From positions 901,501 through 965,500 of the forward strand of contig JACCIC010000208.1 of assembly GCA_018907035.1 (NCBI GenBank): a stretch of DNA of 64,000 nt. Reading direction: 5' to 3'. Positions within the stretch are counted from its first letter, which is position 1, and each line of letters opens with the position of its first letter. Below, piece after piece: positions 23,598 to 35,023 of this stretch. The position numbers were made by a program, and so were the translations under genes. The stretch comes from Sycobia sp. Sy_11. Taxonomy: Eukaryota; Arthropoda; Insecta; Hymenoptera; Epichrysomallidae. A model generated the notes under the pieces. That model made no database searches, was not told the DNA's origin, and worked only from the letters and a program-made list of their open reading frames with translations.

Positions 23598-24848
23598 TTA
23601 AGCGCTAAAATCAGCTATAATTTGTCTACTCGAGTCGATTTCTACAACGTTATCGTATTCTGCATAAACTATACAATTGAGAGTATTTTCCAGAGCTTGC
23701 TCGAAACCGACCTCTATGCGCACACTCCCCGATCGAACGAGATTCCAGTGTGTGGCGCAGTGCGCTGATAAGTCAGGTGTGAGATCAAAGGCGGTAAGAA
23801 AATAGCCTTTTGAATAGTTATCTCGATTAATTCCAATACATTCGTTCGGAAAATGTATGCCGGTGCCCAAAAATAACGTATGAAAGGCATCTATGTGTAG
23901 ATTTGAGATTGGTGTAAAATGGGACTGCAAAGGTTTGCTCTGTATTTGCACTCCGTCGATGTACAAAGAGAGATAGTTAATGTTGACGTTTTGAAAATTA
24001 AATGGATTCAATCTACGATTTCCATTAAAAGCTCTGTTGTCGACAAATCCGATAATAATTCTTTTCGGTAATTGACCTAGAATTACGTTATCGAGTGAGT
24101 CGCTCATTATCCCAGTGTGCAGCGTAAACAACTTTAGCTCCACTTGCGTGATTGGATATTTAGTCCTAGTTTTCGCTAACGCATTAGCGTGTGCGAGTAA
24201 GACACCAGGATTAATTTTTACTCTACGAATAACGAGAGTTGCTTCTTTTATTTTAACCTTAAATCTCCCATTGTCAGATTAATCCATGCGACAGAACGCG
24301 TCTTTGCTTCTCACTAAACGAAGTCGCATTTCTACGCCATTTATTAACATTTTATCTTGATTAAAAACGTCGCAGTGTAAATGACCGATCATATCAAAGG
24401 TTTTCCCACCTAGCGTAATTTCTTGACGGTTTAACAGGCCTTTATAGGAAGGGCCTTTATAGGCCTTTATTCGAAGCTGCACCATAGCGTTTGGTGCAGC
24501 TTCGAAATTAGCTTCTGTATCGTCGTACCATAAGCAAGACGTCAAGTGTGACTCTTTAGCAGCTGGTGAGTAGTTGAGTAAGGATTCTATATAAGCTCTG
24601 TAAGGGTATGCATTATTGGGAGTTGAAACTAGTTTTTGGTTCAAAAATACGTCGATTTGATTAAACATAGAGTGCAGAAAATTATTAATGGGTGCAACTT
24701 TTGCATTTTCTACCTCTGTATCTGCAGGGAGATTTGCGAATTAATTTAAGTAACTGCTACTCTCTATAGAAGTTTGTGTGACTGGCAATGTGAATATATC
24801 CAACTCACTGGACATACACTCGGACGAGTGCGTGTGTAAGAATGCCAT
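23598..24848 (-). pseudogene. MCP: Polinton major capsid protein (double jelly-roll)
   Basis: One minus frame from ATG 24848 to 23598 (416 codons) is interrupted by an in-frame stop near codon 35 and by TAA at 24279-24281. Pieces: MAFLHTHSSECMSSELDIF at the start; MFNQIDVFLNQKLVS and YPYRAYIESLLNYS (24668-24279); then the second half 24143-23598 with LNPFNFQNVNINYLSLYIDG, FLTAFDLTPD and VRIEVGFEQAL. These blocks are characteristic of the Polinton capsid protein also annotated in animals as F54H12.2-like. It would form the hexon-like icosahedral shell. It lies between the penton/minor genes and the protease, the usual cluster. The stops make it non-functional. Confidence 0.88.
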
Positions 24849-24867
24849 AGTTTAGCGATGCCCAAAA

Positions 24868-25386
24868 ATATCGTTTATATTTCTGTAACTAACTATTTTC
24901 CTACTTTCTTACTACTTTCTAATTTTTTTATAGGATTTTTTCTTCGTCTTTTCTTCACGGTTGGATTTTTTACAATTTTCTTTTTTTTGTTTTTACGAGC
25001 TCCGATAGTGATGTTTGATGGACGTACCTTTTTAGACTGACGTCTGCGTTTAGCTGCTTGGTTTTATAACCATCGCCTTTCATTAAATCAGCAATTTTAT
25101 TAACAGCTATTCTTTTAATTTTTACCAGATTCTTTGGCTCGTAATTTCAGCGAGTATTTAAATTTAAAACCGTTATTGGCAACGTCGTCGATTACATGAT
25201 CCCTGCGAGAAAACCTTCTTTACCAACAGCGCGTGCACCAGAAGCCATATAGGGTAGAATTTTGCGAAGCAGTCCGCCCAGCCACGACCCCACTCCCCTA
25301 CCTCTTTGATATCGCGAGCCAGTAAAAATATTTCTCACTCCTCCGCCACCGATTTGATCGTTATAGTAATTCATGTAATGAGTCAT
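24868..25386 (-). pseudogene. Small Gly-rich, basic virion-type protein (PX-like), frameshifted
   Basis: The open part (25386-25192, 64 aa) has a Gly-rich head, then RYQRGRGVGSWLGGLLRKIL and MASGARAVGKE. Downstream frames, after stops and a phase change, still hold a Lys/Arg-rich tail (ARKNKKKKIVK, KKRRRKNPIKK). Insect Polintons carry a similar ~150-aa protein between penton and capsid genes. The Gly-rich amphipathic head with a basic tail suggests a DNA- or membrane-interacting minor virion protein; that role is inference. It ends just before the capsid ATG. Confidence 0.65.
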
Positions 25387-25389
25387 ACT

Positions 25390-26194
25390 TTTTGATTTTT
25401 CTTTTTCTATCTTTTCATCGATTGCGTTTAAAGTGAAGTGTAACCATCAACGTCCCGTACTCGAATTGTATATACGTTTACCTTGTTCATCTCTTATATC
25501 AATGATAATAGAGCGAAAACTATGTTGTAACAATGGAATATAGTGAGCAGGCGAAAAATGTCTCACGATATTAGATCCAAACTGATAATTCTTGGTATCT
25601 ATAGACACGCTAAGCAAAAGAGCAGCTTGAGTGTCGCCAATGGTATACGGTTCGCAAATATCCGTGTAAATAAAGAACTGATCGGGTATGGCACGGGCTA
25701 AACATGCTGGCACATCTCCCGATATATGTATTCTCAGTAGACTCGAGAATTTCCGAGTGGTCTAAAAAACCGAATATACGGCGTATTTTTTCATTTAACA
25801 CAATGTAATGTGGATTATCGCAGTTGCGTTTTTGCATCATCCTGTAAAATCCTTTTTCGATAACTTGTGGCTCTAGTACTTGATGTTCCTGTATATTCTC
25901 GTTGTTAATCTCATTAGCCAACTCTTCTAAACTGTTGTAAATATCATGTGGAAAACGATGTTCTTGATAATACTTTTGATTGGCTTCGAATTTATTTTTG
26001 AAAGTGGCTTCGGTTTGTTCTATATGCATGATAGTACAAGGCACGTGAATTTCAACAAGACCCACACTCCAGCTACCACTGAGACGTATTTCGCGTGATA
26101 AACGGGTAGTAAAGCAACTCGTCGTATTATCGTTGTAATAGCCCATACTACTATTGCTGGGTAGAACAAGGTAAAAATCTTCAGTGGTATCCAT
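25390..26194 (-). pseudogene. Polinton penton-like minor capsid protein, frameshifted
   Basis: ORF 26194-25610 begins MDTTEDFYLVLPSNSSM, with SREIRLSGSWSVGLVEIHVP and a mid-segment RIFGFLD. After about 160 residues the true sequence continues in another phase as 25713-25447 (DQFFIYTDICEPYTIGDTQA, NIVRHFSPAHYIPLLQ, IIIDIRDEQGKR), and a second phase change lies near its end at about 25440. These blocks are those of the single-jelly-roll minor capsid (penton) protein of animal Polintons. It would occupy the fivefold vertices. ATG 26194 is only 2 bp from the integrase stop at 26197. Confidence 0.8.
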
Positions 26195-26196
26195 GG

Positions 26197-27381
26197 CTAT
26201 ACACTTTCTAGTTCGGACGCTTTGATCCAGGAATTAAACTTATCGGGATATCCGAGCCACGTGACGAGTACAAGTTTTTTCGAGCCTCGTCCCGTTGTAT
26301 CAATTACACGCTCTATTTTGAAACGTTCGTCGTTGTCCGTAACACGCTGCTTTTCAACACGCGTGAGTTCTTCCGTGTAAAAGAAACTATCGATAATCTC
26401 ACCTTTTAAATCCTCCAAGATGTACGTATAAAGATTTTGTCTTTTCGATAAGTGATTTATTTTAAATATTTCCTCGCTAAAGTTTTTCTCGTAACTTTTC
26501 TCGAAGGTGTTTTTAATTCGACTGATGCGCACATAGTCACCGATCTTATATTTAACAAAACTACCTAGCGCTCTCTTTTTTATTTTATTATTACTTTGTA
26601 GAAGGGCACGTTTTTCTAAATTTCTGCGAGCTTCCTCAGCGTTATACAAGTTTACGTTCGTCGATTTAATTCGTATTCCGCTATGCAGAGTATGATTGTA
26701 GGCGTAAATAATACTTTGAATCACATCAATATAACGTTTCGTATTTTTGTGAGAAATGTATCGCCACATACGCTCGCGTATAGTTTTATTAAGTCTCTCG
26801 ACCACGGCTGCTTTAATATCGGGACTGCGAACGACTCTAAATGTGATACCGTGCCTCTTCAAAAGTGCCTGAAAAGCCGATCTCACGAATTCTTTACCGC
26901 GATCCGTCTGTAAGCAGAGCGGTTTTCGGCCGCCCGCACGATCAAGAATCTTTCTAAACACTGCTGCAACATTAGTTGCATTTTTATCTCGAAGTGACTC
27001 CACCCACATATATTTACTGAGTACATCTACGACAACGAGTAAGAAGCGATGATTATCGTTGTATTCTTCGATCGAGATTAATTGCATTAAATCACACTCC
27101 CAAAGATCGTCAATGTTTGTCACATTGTAATGCAACCTCTTGAATTTTCGAGTAACTGGTCGATGTAACATGTAAGCGTCTTGAATTTGTAGCCACTCTA
27201 TAAGCTTATTTTTTTCCGTCTTGTTGAGGTACTTAACTTTCTTATTGACACGTAAAAGATTTTGCGCACCCGCGTAGCCTGCCTCGTGTGAAACATCGTA
27301 ATACTGTTTTTCGTAATTCATTTTCTTGTATTTTTTTTCTAGCTCTTTATTCTCTTTTCTTACATGTCCATGCGGAGCCAT
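26197..27381 (-). CDS. INT: Polinton retroviral-type integrase with chromodomain (394 aa)
   Basis: An uninterrupted minus-strand ORF. Residues 1-60 form a basic, zinc-binding-like N-terminal region (HEAGYAGAQNLLR, HR at 73-74). The rve core has D97 (WECDLMQL), D160 (LQTDRGKEF) and E195 (AAVVERLNKTIRERMW), with 34 residues between the last two. Residues 285-345 are the C-terminal DNA-binding region (KYKIGDYVRI). The last 40 residues are a chromodomain (VTWLGYPDKFNSWIKASEL). It joins element ends to target DNA. It is the only large recognised gene of the element without a visible stop, frameshift or missing catalytic residue. Full family length. Confidence 0.95.
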   Translation of the reverse strand: MAPHGHVRKENKELEKKYKKMNYEKQYYDVSHEAGYAGAQNLLRVNKKVKYLNKTEKNKLIEWLQIQDAYMLHRPVTRKFKRLHYNVTNIDDLWECDLMQLISIEEYNDNHRFLLVVVDVLSKYMWVESLRDKNATNVAAVFRKILDRAGGRKPLCLQTDRGKEFVRSAFQALLKRHGITFRVVRSPDIKAAVVERLNKTIRERMWRYISHKNTKRYIDVIQSIIYAYNHTLHSGIRIKSTNVNLYNAEEARRNLEKRALLQSNNKIKKRALGSFVKYKIGDYVRISRIKNTFEKSYEKNFSEEIFKINHLSKRQNLYTYILEDLKGEIIDSFFYTEELTRVEKQRVTDNDERFKIERVIDTTGRGSKKLVLVTWLGYPDKFNSWIKASELESV

Positions 27382-27461
27382 TTGCTGTTTGATTTCTTCG
27401 CGGTACTTCGAGTCTTCTTCTTTGGTGAAGTACTAGCATTCTTTACTTCGTCATCCGGCTG

Positions 27462-28186
27462 CTACCACCAGTCTGTCTTACTCAAACGACGTTTACGACT
27501 TTTTAAAGGCTTGGTCGACTTTGTCAATGTTTGGCCAATTTTCAGGATTTGCATGTTATCTATCAAATTGGGCGGTGTCTCAGAGCTCTGAAGAAATTTT
27601 GCAAACTCTAAAATACCGCTGGGCATTTCTTGAAGTGTCATCATTTCCTTTGAGTTATTTTTTTCCTTACCTGTTTTTAAAGTATCCTTTATTAATTCGA
27701 TAATATTTGAATTTTCGATTTTCCAACCATCTATAGTAACTGCGCCTGTATTATCCCAACTCAATCGATCCGGCAATGTTCGTTTCCAGTGTCGGAGTAA
27801 AAGTCTTGCTTTTCGCTCGAAAGCTTTAGGTAGGCTTTCTATTATACTGTCTTCGTTGAGTGGTGTAAGAAATGCTTCTGCATCGCCTAATTCGCGATCA
27901 ATGTTTCGTTCTGTGTCTCTTTCGCTCTCCTTGAAAAACAGATATCGACGTAGGAATTGTAAATACTTTAGACATTTTACCCGTTCGTTTGCGTAACTTT
28001 TCATCGAATGTAATATATCGTGCATTTCAGAATCGAGTCATGAAAAATTATTCCGACTAGTTTGAGTTCTATTTTCAGCGGCTTCTGTTTCTCCTGCTGG
28101 CGCCCTCGTTTGGCGCACAGTTTCGGATTTATTTTGCAAGCAATCATATCTTCAGGAACGATAATCATTTTACGAGCTCGCTCCAT
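27462..28186 (-). pseudogene. Polinton-encoded conserved protein of unknown function, frameshifted
   Basis: The N-terminal piece 28186-28001 begins MERARKMIIVPEDMIACK; the main piece 28025-27462 (187 aa) is in another phase and overlaps it. The main piece has a coiled, charged start, then KAFERKARLLLRHWKR and LSWDNTGAVTIDGWKI, and a basic C-terminus (KSRKRRLSKTDWW). I recall similar proteins beside the integrase in insect Polintons, but no function is established. It lies 81 bp upstream of the integrase on the same strand. Confidence 0.6.
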
Positions 28187-28201
28187 AATTATTTTTAAAT
28201 T

Positions 28202-28596
28202 TTATTTACCGATTAATCTGGAAATAAGAGCACCGATTATAGGTGCTATAATTAACGGTAAGAAACCGCTACCGTGTTGTAGCAAAATTTTCTTTCGTCT
28301 TTTCCAACCGTTCGTAGGGTTATCGTAAACTAATTCACGTAGTACGTGTCGATGCTGTTTTAAACGTTTATGCTCCGATTTTTTTAACGGAATGACACCT
28401 TTCAGAATATTCAACGCGCATTCGCATATAGACCTTACGTTTGTTTTATCGCTACACTTTAAAAGTGTTTTACGCGCTTGGTTATCGGCGTGTTTGAGGG
28501 TTTGAGGGTTAGTAACAGAGACGCGATTTTCTTTGTAAAATGTTTACCAGGTAAGTTGTTAATTATTTTCCGATTTCTCGATGCTGTTCGAGCCAT
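28202..28596 (-). pseudogene. Small basic protein with hydrophobic C-terminus (Polinton), frameshifted
   Basis: The open part 28414-28202 (70 aa) starts at an internal Met in IPLKKSEHKRLKQHRHVLRE and ends in a hydrophobic segment GSGFLPLIIAPIIGALISRL. A conserved start on the same strand (MARTASRNRK at 28596) is in another phase, with SICECALNIL near 28430 joining to the open part. Animal Polintons encode such a short basic protein ending in a membrane-active-looking helix, often likened to adenovirus minor core or lytic peptides; that comparison is inference. Confidence 0.6.
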
Positions 28597-28679
28597 TGCT
28601 CGCGAAAGACTGAGGCTCGCATACTTGACAAATTTTTTTTATAAATCATCTTTTTGCAGACGAACTTTTTTAGCCAATT

Positions 28680-29428
28680 AAAAGAAAGAATTATAATGTT
28701 TAGAAACGTAAACATAATGGCGCTCATCGTCGGGAAATATGCAGCTACGTAGACGAAAGTTGTCGAGGGCATCTTGCGATAAATCTAGAAACAAATAAGA
28801 TTTGTGGCATCCATGCAGGCTTCTTGCAGGAATTTCGAATCTTCCGGATAAACGTGACGCGCTAAATGTTGTATTTGAGCACGATCGCGAGGGTTTTTGA
28901 AAATAACCATGTATTTTGTATTTAAACTTATATCCCTCTGCGCTTTGCCTTTGTGAAATATATTCTGGGTTATGAAAATAACACTTATATTTTTATGGTA
29001 ACTACCCTTTGTAAATAAATCGAGAATTATATCATTCGACGACTCACGCATGAAATCGTCTAGTATGAGCAGCTTTTTCTGTTCGTTATCGCACGATTAG
29101 TCGTTCGGGTGTGGTAGTCCTTCTCTAAATTCTATACGTGCACCGCCATTCGGTCTGAAGTCCGTCGTGTAGGCCTCTTGCCACTCGGCATAGTAAAACA
29201 GAACGCGGTCAAAACGAGTGTTGCATACTACGGGTAAATGAGATCAAAATCTTTTTACGAAAATTGTTTTACCGCGACCAGTGGGAGTCAACAAGTAAAT
29301 GGATGCTTCAGTCACGTTCCATCTTTGCAACTGCGTGAATAAGCTGATAAGAGACGCGCGTGCTAGATGCGCATATTTCTCAGCTAATAAGAGTGCGCGC
29401 TTTGACCGCGGGGAAAAATTTTTAATGC

Positions 29429-29440
<12 letters not shown>
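28680..29440 (-). pseudogene. ATP: Polinton FtsK/HerA-type genome-packaging ATPase, broken
   Basis: Minus-strand phases give a Walker A segment LTPTGRGKTIFVKRF at about 29270-29230, a conserved middle FRPNGGARIEFREG at about 29120, Walker B LLILDDFM at about 29060, and then the open C-terminal piece 29051-28785 with LFTKGSYHKNISVIFITQN and FKNPRDRAQIQHLA (sensor and arginine region). The last ~30 residues lie in another phase (CIFPDDERHYVYV). There are at least two in-frame stops, just after the Walker A segment and before Walker B, plus the late phase change. The family pumps genome into capsids. Confidence 0.85.

Positions 29441-29459
<19 letters not shown>
29431..29459. repeat. (TA)n microsatellite inside the Polinton
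   Basis: About 29 bp of pure TA between the ATPase and PolB regions; the following 150 bp is AT-rich and non-coding. Confidence 0.9.
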
Positions 29460-29469
<10 letters not shown>

Positions 29470-32091
29470 CAATAGTAATTATAAAAATATTAATAATAAT
29501 AATCATAAATCTTTAATATGGTAAAATATTACATATTTTTTTGTTTTACAGAGTAGTTTTTACATTGTATTTTTACAAAATATAATAAAGTACATCTGTT
29601 AAGATGATTTTTTACATTAATTTTTGTAACCATATGGTAACGACAAAGTTTGTGTGAGATAACGCCATTTCTTCAAAACAATACAACATATCTTCACCTT
29701 GTTTCTGGTTACAACATCGTGATCTGGCATGCGTCTTATAGATGTAAAATTAATTTTTATATTATTTTCCTCTGTTTCTGTAGGATTCTTATCGTTCTCA
29801 AATGCTGCATTTACAATATTTTTTATACTATTAAAATTTATTTTTAAAGAATTTTTAAAATTTAAACTTATTCCTTTGATTTTACAACAGTCTGTGGTTT
29901 CACGAGTAGATGGATTAATTACTCGAAATCCATAAAATTTCGGACCTCCTGATATAAATGTTTCTATGTAAGCATTTGAACCGTAGTTTGTTAACTCATA
30001 CGTCATTTCACCTAATAGTGAGCCTGTAGGAGGCTCGTATTCGCCAATGTTATTCATACTCACGTATCTGCATGAATCTGTATCGTAATATAGAATTCGT
30101 CGATCTAATTTTTCCAAATAAGAATACAGCTTCAAGCGCGCCTGTGCAGTCGTATAAGCAGCTACAACAACATTTGTGTTCGTAGTTTGCTCTATAGCCT
30201 CATCTCTAAATTGCCAACTAACGTATAAAATCTCGTCGCTTACGAGTAATAAATTTAAAACTTCTTTTTTGGGATCAAGCAATAATTCCAGTAAATCTTT
30301 TCGCGTTTTAATAATAGTCATTTGCTTTAAATTAATTCGTTGACCAAATTTACCCCATAACGAATTCAAGCAGAGTTTGGCCACGGAGCGTAAACCCGCA
30401 TTTTTTGCGATGTGTTCCGCTTCTAATTGTATACCCTCTGCTTCCTTATACTCTTGCAAATATTTAGCTTTACTCAATTCATCGACGCACCATGTAGGCC
30501 ATCCGCTAGCTTGCTGTTTTATACGTAAAAATGTATCTACATAGCCGGCGAATAAGCCTCCCATACCTGTGCTCGCATCAAACCGTGTCATTTTGTACTG
30601 CCAAATTATATATACCTCGCTGATACGATACCCTAGTTCGATGGCTTATCGCAACTCGTCGGCCACCCAAGTTCCCGTAAATTCGCGTTCACTAACTTCT
30701 TCGTGGTTACAGACAGATTGATACATCTCCTCGCAACAACTCCGACACAATGCAAACGATAATTTATTGTGCATTTTTATCGGTAAAACGGGTAAAAATA
30801 AGTCACGCGGTGCTAAAATTCTACATTCTACGAGTCCTTCTATCCGTGATAAATTATCATTATTTCCCTCTGTCAATTCAGAACATTCGGAGCCTACGTA
30901 TATTTCCGGATGGCCGACAGGAAATTGGCCCCTCTTGCATATGTACGGATATAAAGAACAAATGTCAGTGTATTTGATTTTTTCCCCCTCTTTCACCTGA
31001 TAATGAGTAACGATATTTTCTGTTCGACCTCCGTAAAATGCATCTCTTGGATTCAGTGTAATTTTACTTATTAGAGGATGATTTGTTATGTAATCCCTAA
31101 TATCCGAATTCTCCTGTTTAATTTTGTCAAACTCGCATTCCCACATTTCGCGCGTTACGTAGCCCAAAGAGTTGAGACGATCAATTTTAGTTCCAGTATG
31201 TTCATATGCCTCGTCCAAGGATCGTGAAAATATCGTTTTCCGACCGCGCTGATCTTTAAAACATTTTGGACAACCGTGTGTATAACAACCTTGAAATTCA
31301 TACACTACGCCTCTCTCAACGCTCGACTCTTTCATCGGAGGCAAGTATCCATCGACCAAAAAACCTTCGCGTAGTCGGAATTCTCGCTGTCTACCTGCGT
31401 GTATTATGTCTCTTCTAACTTCACGTTCGCACAGAAGTAGCCACTCGTTAGCTTTTTGAGAGTGTACGTCGCCTCGTCTGTAACCTGTAGGTGGTATGAT
31501 ACCTATACTGTTCGCAGACAAGAATTTAGAAAGGGGTCCTTATCGCCGAGAGAAAGAAAAATATTTTTAAAAACCAAACAAGATCGTCTCAAAATCTCTA
31601 CATACATTCGACAATATTTAACAATTTCTTTTTTAAAATCAAAAATATAATTAGGAGATGTTTCATCGTGCCACACGTAAAAAATTTTTCTCTCTTCTAA
31701 CGACATAGAATTAGGCTCGTAAAAATGAGCATCTGGAAGCGGACCTACATATTCTTGATTATTTGTCGTGTTAAATAAATGCGGAAAATAGCCTTTTTCG
31801 TTACTGTCAGGCAAACCAAAAGCAGAGGGTAACGCGCTTAATTTTATATGAAAATAATTGAGACTATCGATAAATTTTGTCCGTACTAATTGCAAAATTA
31901 CTACATTTTGACCATTTAAAATTACACTAGGCATTATCTGTTCAGTCAATCGCTGCTCCGTTAACCGCTTTAAAATAAATTGAGCGTCAAATCCACTAGA
32001 ATTATGGGCGATGCAAATAATTTCATTGAATTCGGATTTTTCACGTATACTGAGCTCTATCAAACGACGAACGGGGTCATCGTGAAATATA

Positions 32092-33377
32092 TCAGGTATG
32101 TGAATAAGTCTTTCCCGTTTTTTTTTCAAATTTTGAGCCTTTATTGTGAAAAATGGTTACAAATGAATTATTGAAAGTATTGGCCATCGCTAGCTACAAC
32201 TTTTTCCCATCTTTCTGGCAACATACGTATCCCGTTGCGAAAAAATTCGACCGGTTTGGCCTCTATCCAGTCATCCACCCATTTTTTGGCTTCCTCGTAG
32301 GAATGGAAGTGCTGGTCAGCCAGGCCATGCGTCATCGATCTGAAGAGATGGTAATCAGACGGAGCAACGTCTGGACTATACGGCGGGTGGGGTAGGACTT
32401 CCCATTTGAGCGTTTCTAAGTATGTTTTCACCGGCGGTGCAACATGTGGGCGAGCATTGTCATGTTGCAAAATAACTTTGTCGTGCCTGTCGGAGTATTG
32501 TGGCCGTTTTTCTCGCAGTGCGCGGCTCAAACGCATCAATTGTCGTCGATAGACCTCGCCTGTGATCCTTTCATTCGGTTTCAGAAGCTCATAGTAAACC
32601 ACACCTAGCTGGTCCCACCATATACAGAGCATGAGCTTGGCGCCATGAATATTTGGCTTGGCCGTCGATGATGATGCATGGCCGGGTAGTCCCCATGATT
32701 TTCTTCGCTTCGGATTATCGTAACGTATCCACTTTTCATCGCCAGTCACGATACGATGCAGAAAACCCTTTCTTTTATGTCGCTGAAGCAGCTGTTCGCA
32801 AGTGAAAAAACGCCGTTCGAAGTCTCTCAGCTTCAGTTCGTACGGCACCCAATTTCCTTGCTTTTGGATCATTCCCATGGCTTTCAAACGCTTGGAAATG
32901 GTTGTTCGGTCAACTACCAATGCTTCAGCAAGTTCTTCTTGCGTTTGACAAGAATCTTCATCAAGCAAAGTCGCCAATTCTCGATCTTCAAAGATTTGCG
33001 GCCGCCCGGAACGCTCCTTGTCTTCCACGTCGAAATCACCGCTTTTGAAGCGTCGAAACCATCCGCGAACACTTGAATCATCGACACAACCTTCTCCATA
33101 AGCCTCCTGAAGCAATCGATGCGTCTCAGCAGCAGATTTCTTCAAATTGAACCAATAAAGTGAAACTTCCCGCAAATGACGTCGACTCGGCTCAAATTTC
33201 GACATTTTCACGATATCAAAAATTTATGATGCGAAAAAATTTTAACTAATGTGTTAGTATGGAATTCTTGACATATGAATAAGCTTTGATTATGACATAT
33301 GTAACCATTGAATACTCGCACAGTATTGGTGGCGCCATCTCTTACAAAAAACGGGAAAGACTTATTCACACTCCTAA
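32092..33377 (-). mobile_element. mariner element inserted in Polinton PolB, apparently intact
   Basis: Near-identical inverted ends carry TGTGAATAAGTCTTTCCCGT (about 32099 on plus; inverted at 33352-33371), flanked by TATA on each side, so the TA duplication is hidden in TATA. It splits PolB between exonuclease motifs I and II. The 1.29-kb length and single intact transposase ORF are those of a complete mariner. Confidence 0.9.
32168..33211 (-). CDS. mariner transposase, full length (347 aa)
   Basis: A complete ORF. Residues 1-110 hold paired helix-turn-helix DNA-binding domains (VRGWFRRFKSGDFDVEDKE, then TLLDEDSCQTQEELAE). The WVPYEL linker is at 121-126. The catalytic triad is D158 (VTGDEKWI), D251 (LQHDNARPH) and D286 (PDVAPSDYHLF), with exactly 34 residues between the last two: the mariner D,D34D signature. 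The mauritiana-like motif order is complete, and I see no stop or frameshift. It is the least damaged transposase in the window and may be, or recently was, functional. Alternative start: the second Met, 2 codons in. Confidence 0.95.
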   Translation of the reverse strand: MKMSKFEPSRRHLREVSLYWFNLKKSAAETHRLLQEAYGEGCVDDSSVRGWFRRFKSGDFDVEDKERSGRPQIFEDRELATLLDEDSCQTQEELAEALVVDRTTISKRLKAMGMIQKQGNWVPYELKLRDFERRFFTCEQLLQRHKRKGFLHRIVTGDEKWIRYDNPKRRKSWGLPGHASSSTAKPNIHGAKLMLCIWWDQLGVVYYELLKPNERITGEVYRRQLMRLSRALREKRPQYSDRHDKVILQHDNARPHVAPPVKTYLETLKWEVLPHPPYSPDVAPSDYHLFRSMTHGLADQHFHSYEEAKKWVDDWIEAKPVEFFRNGIRMLPERWEKVVASDGQYFQ

Positions 33378-35023
33378 TATATTCCCGAATTCCACAGGTA
33401 TGGCAACGTTCGCTAACATCGTCTAAATGCAAACAATCCGTGCACACCTGTTGAACTACGCAAAGATTGGATACATGAATTTTTGTGGTCGAATGATGTT
33501 CATATGCTGTATCTTGACGAGTCTCAAAATCGTAAAACAGAAAAAAGATTCTTCTTTTTTTCATTTTTCACATTGTATCGTATAGGCTGCATATCACAAA
33601 GTTCTCTTAATTTATGTGATTTTTTACAAAATTTATACCATTTCGTTTCACACTCGTGTTTAACCCGATCAGAATGTATCATTTTACAACAAAAAGTACA
33701 TATTTTAACGGTATCGCAAATTTTTTTTTTCTCCTTTGTGCTACCTTTGTTTTTGATTCTAGACTTTTTTTATGATTCTCGAAACAATATTGACCAAAAA
33801 ATTCACGATTGCATGCTATGCATTTAATTAGATCACCGGTATTCTTCTGTTCGCAAGCTGATGGTAAAAAACATTTCGAACAAATTTTACTACACACATG
33901 CTAGTCTACGTACTGATACCTCTTGTTACAATATGAACAAAAAAATTTCGTTTTTATAGCTCCAATCAAATTCAATATTGTGTCAAAATGATTTATCTCT
34001 GCATCATAAAAAAGATTAATAGTGCCGATAATCTCTCTATTACTGTTTATTACAGAATTGCGACCGTCAAACAGTATAGATCCACCGTAAACGTAAGTCT
34101 GTTTATCGAAAATAGCAATCGCCATTCCTCGAGGTTCATAATATTCTTGAAACTTCGTTACCTCTATCAATGTACATCCTCTGTCGGGGATGCTGACACG
34201 TGCTTCCTCTATAAGTTTTACGGCTCGCTCTTTTTGCTTTTTTCGTCGAGCATCGCGCATAACTTTCCACTCGTTTTTTTCTTCTTCCGTGTTATTTCAT
34301 TTTAATAAGATGTATGCTTCACCAACGACGAGAGCGCGCGGTAAACAAAGATTATCGTTATTGTTAATTGAAATTATAGATCTCTGCGCAACGATATCTA
34401 TTGTTCGATTCTTTTTCCGATGAAAACCACTTCCAACAGGCATATTAATAAAAATAGCTTGTAAAACAAATGTATTGTTAATTTCATAAATCTTCGCAAG
34501 AAAAATTTTCAACTGGTCTAATAGACAAACCGGCAGGACCGTGGGTAAAGTATTCGCTTCTTATTCTTACACCAACGAGGTCGATTTCGGATGAAGCTAA
34601 TGATACAAGGTAAGCATGGATGTCTCGAATAACAGACTCGAGCCATAAAAGAGTATTTGTATGCTGGGACGGTGGTTCTTTTAAATGTATTGTAAAATTT
34701 TTGCCTAAAACGCCAAATATTCGAATAAATTGGTCGTTTTCTTCAGTTATCAGAAATCCTTCCCCTTGGTGGTTGTATTTCTCCCAAGCGTTCCTCGTTC
34801 ACACGACCTCCACTCTGAGAAGGTTCTCCAACATCCTTGTATTTTGTTAAAAGTGGCGATGGTAATGAAGGCTCCGTTGAGCCTGTTGACGAGGGTGAGT
34901 CGGATATTGTCGAAGATGACGTTGATTGACTAACAGTGTTGGAATTCTTGTCCACTGTAATTGGGAATGAATTTTCTTTAATTTACTTCCACACATATTT
35001 CTCCACATTCGTTAATTTTATAA

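Larger units (their letters stand above)
29617..34955 (-). pseudogene. POLB: Polinton protein-primed DNA polymerase B, interrupted by a mariner
   Basis: Pieces in order on the minus strand: a Ser-rich start (34955-34743); an N-terminal domain with THGPAGLSIRP and NNNDNLCLPRALVVG (about 34650-34300); Cys/His-rich segments (CIACNREFFGQYCFENHKK, about 33800); exonuclease I FYDFETRQD (33540); the mariner at 32092-33377; exonuclease II AHNSSGFDAQF (32010); exonuclease III YCRMYVEIL (31610), where the expected Asp is Tyr (codon 31602-31604); palm motif A YTDICSLYP (30960); motif B KLCLNSLWGKFG (30350); motif C YYDTDS (30090). Phase changes occur in the N-terminal part and near 31510, and an in-frame TAA lies between 30591 and 30646. 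Without the mariner it would be about 4 kb. It copies the element from a protein primer. Confidence 0.92.

Noticed and set aside
29617..29935. Short plus-strand ORFs opposite PolB
   Set aside because: They are shadows of the minus-strand polymerase frame, which carries recognisable motifs.
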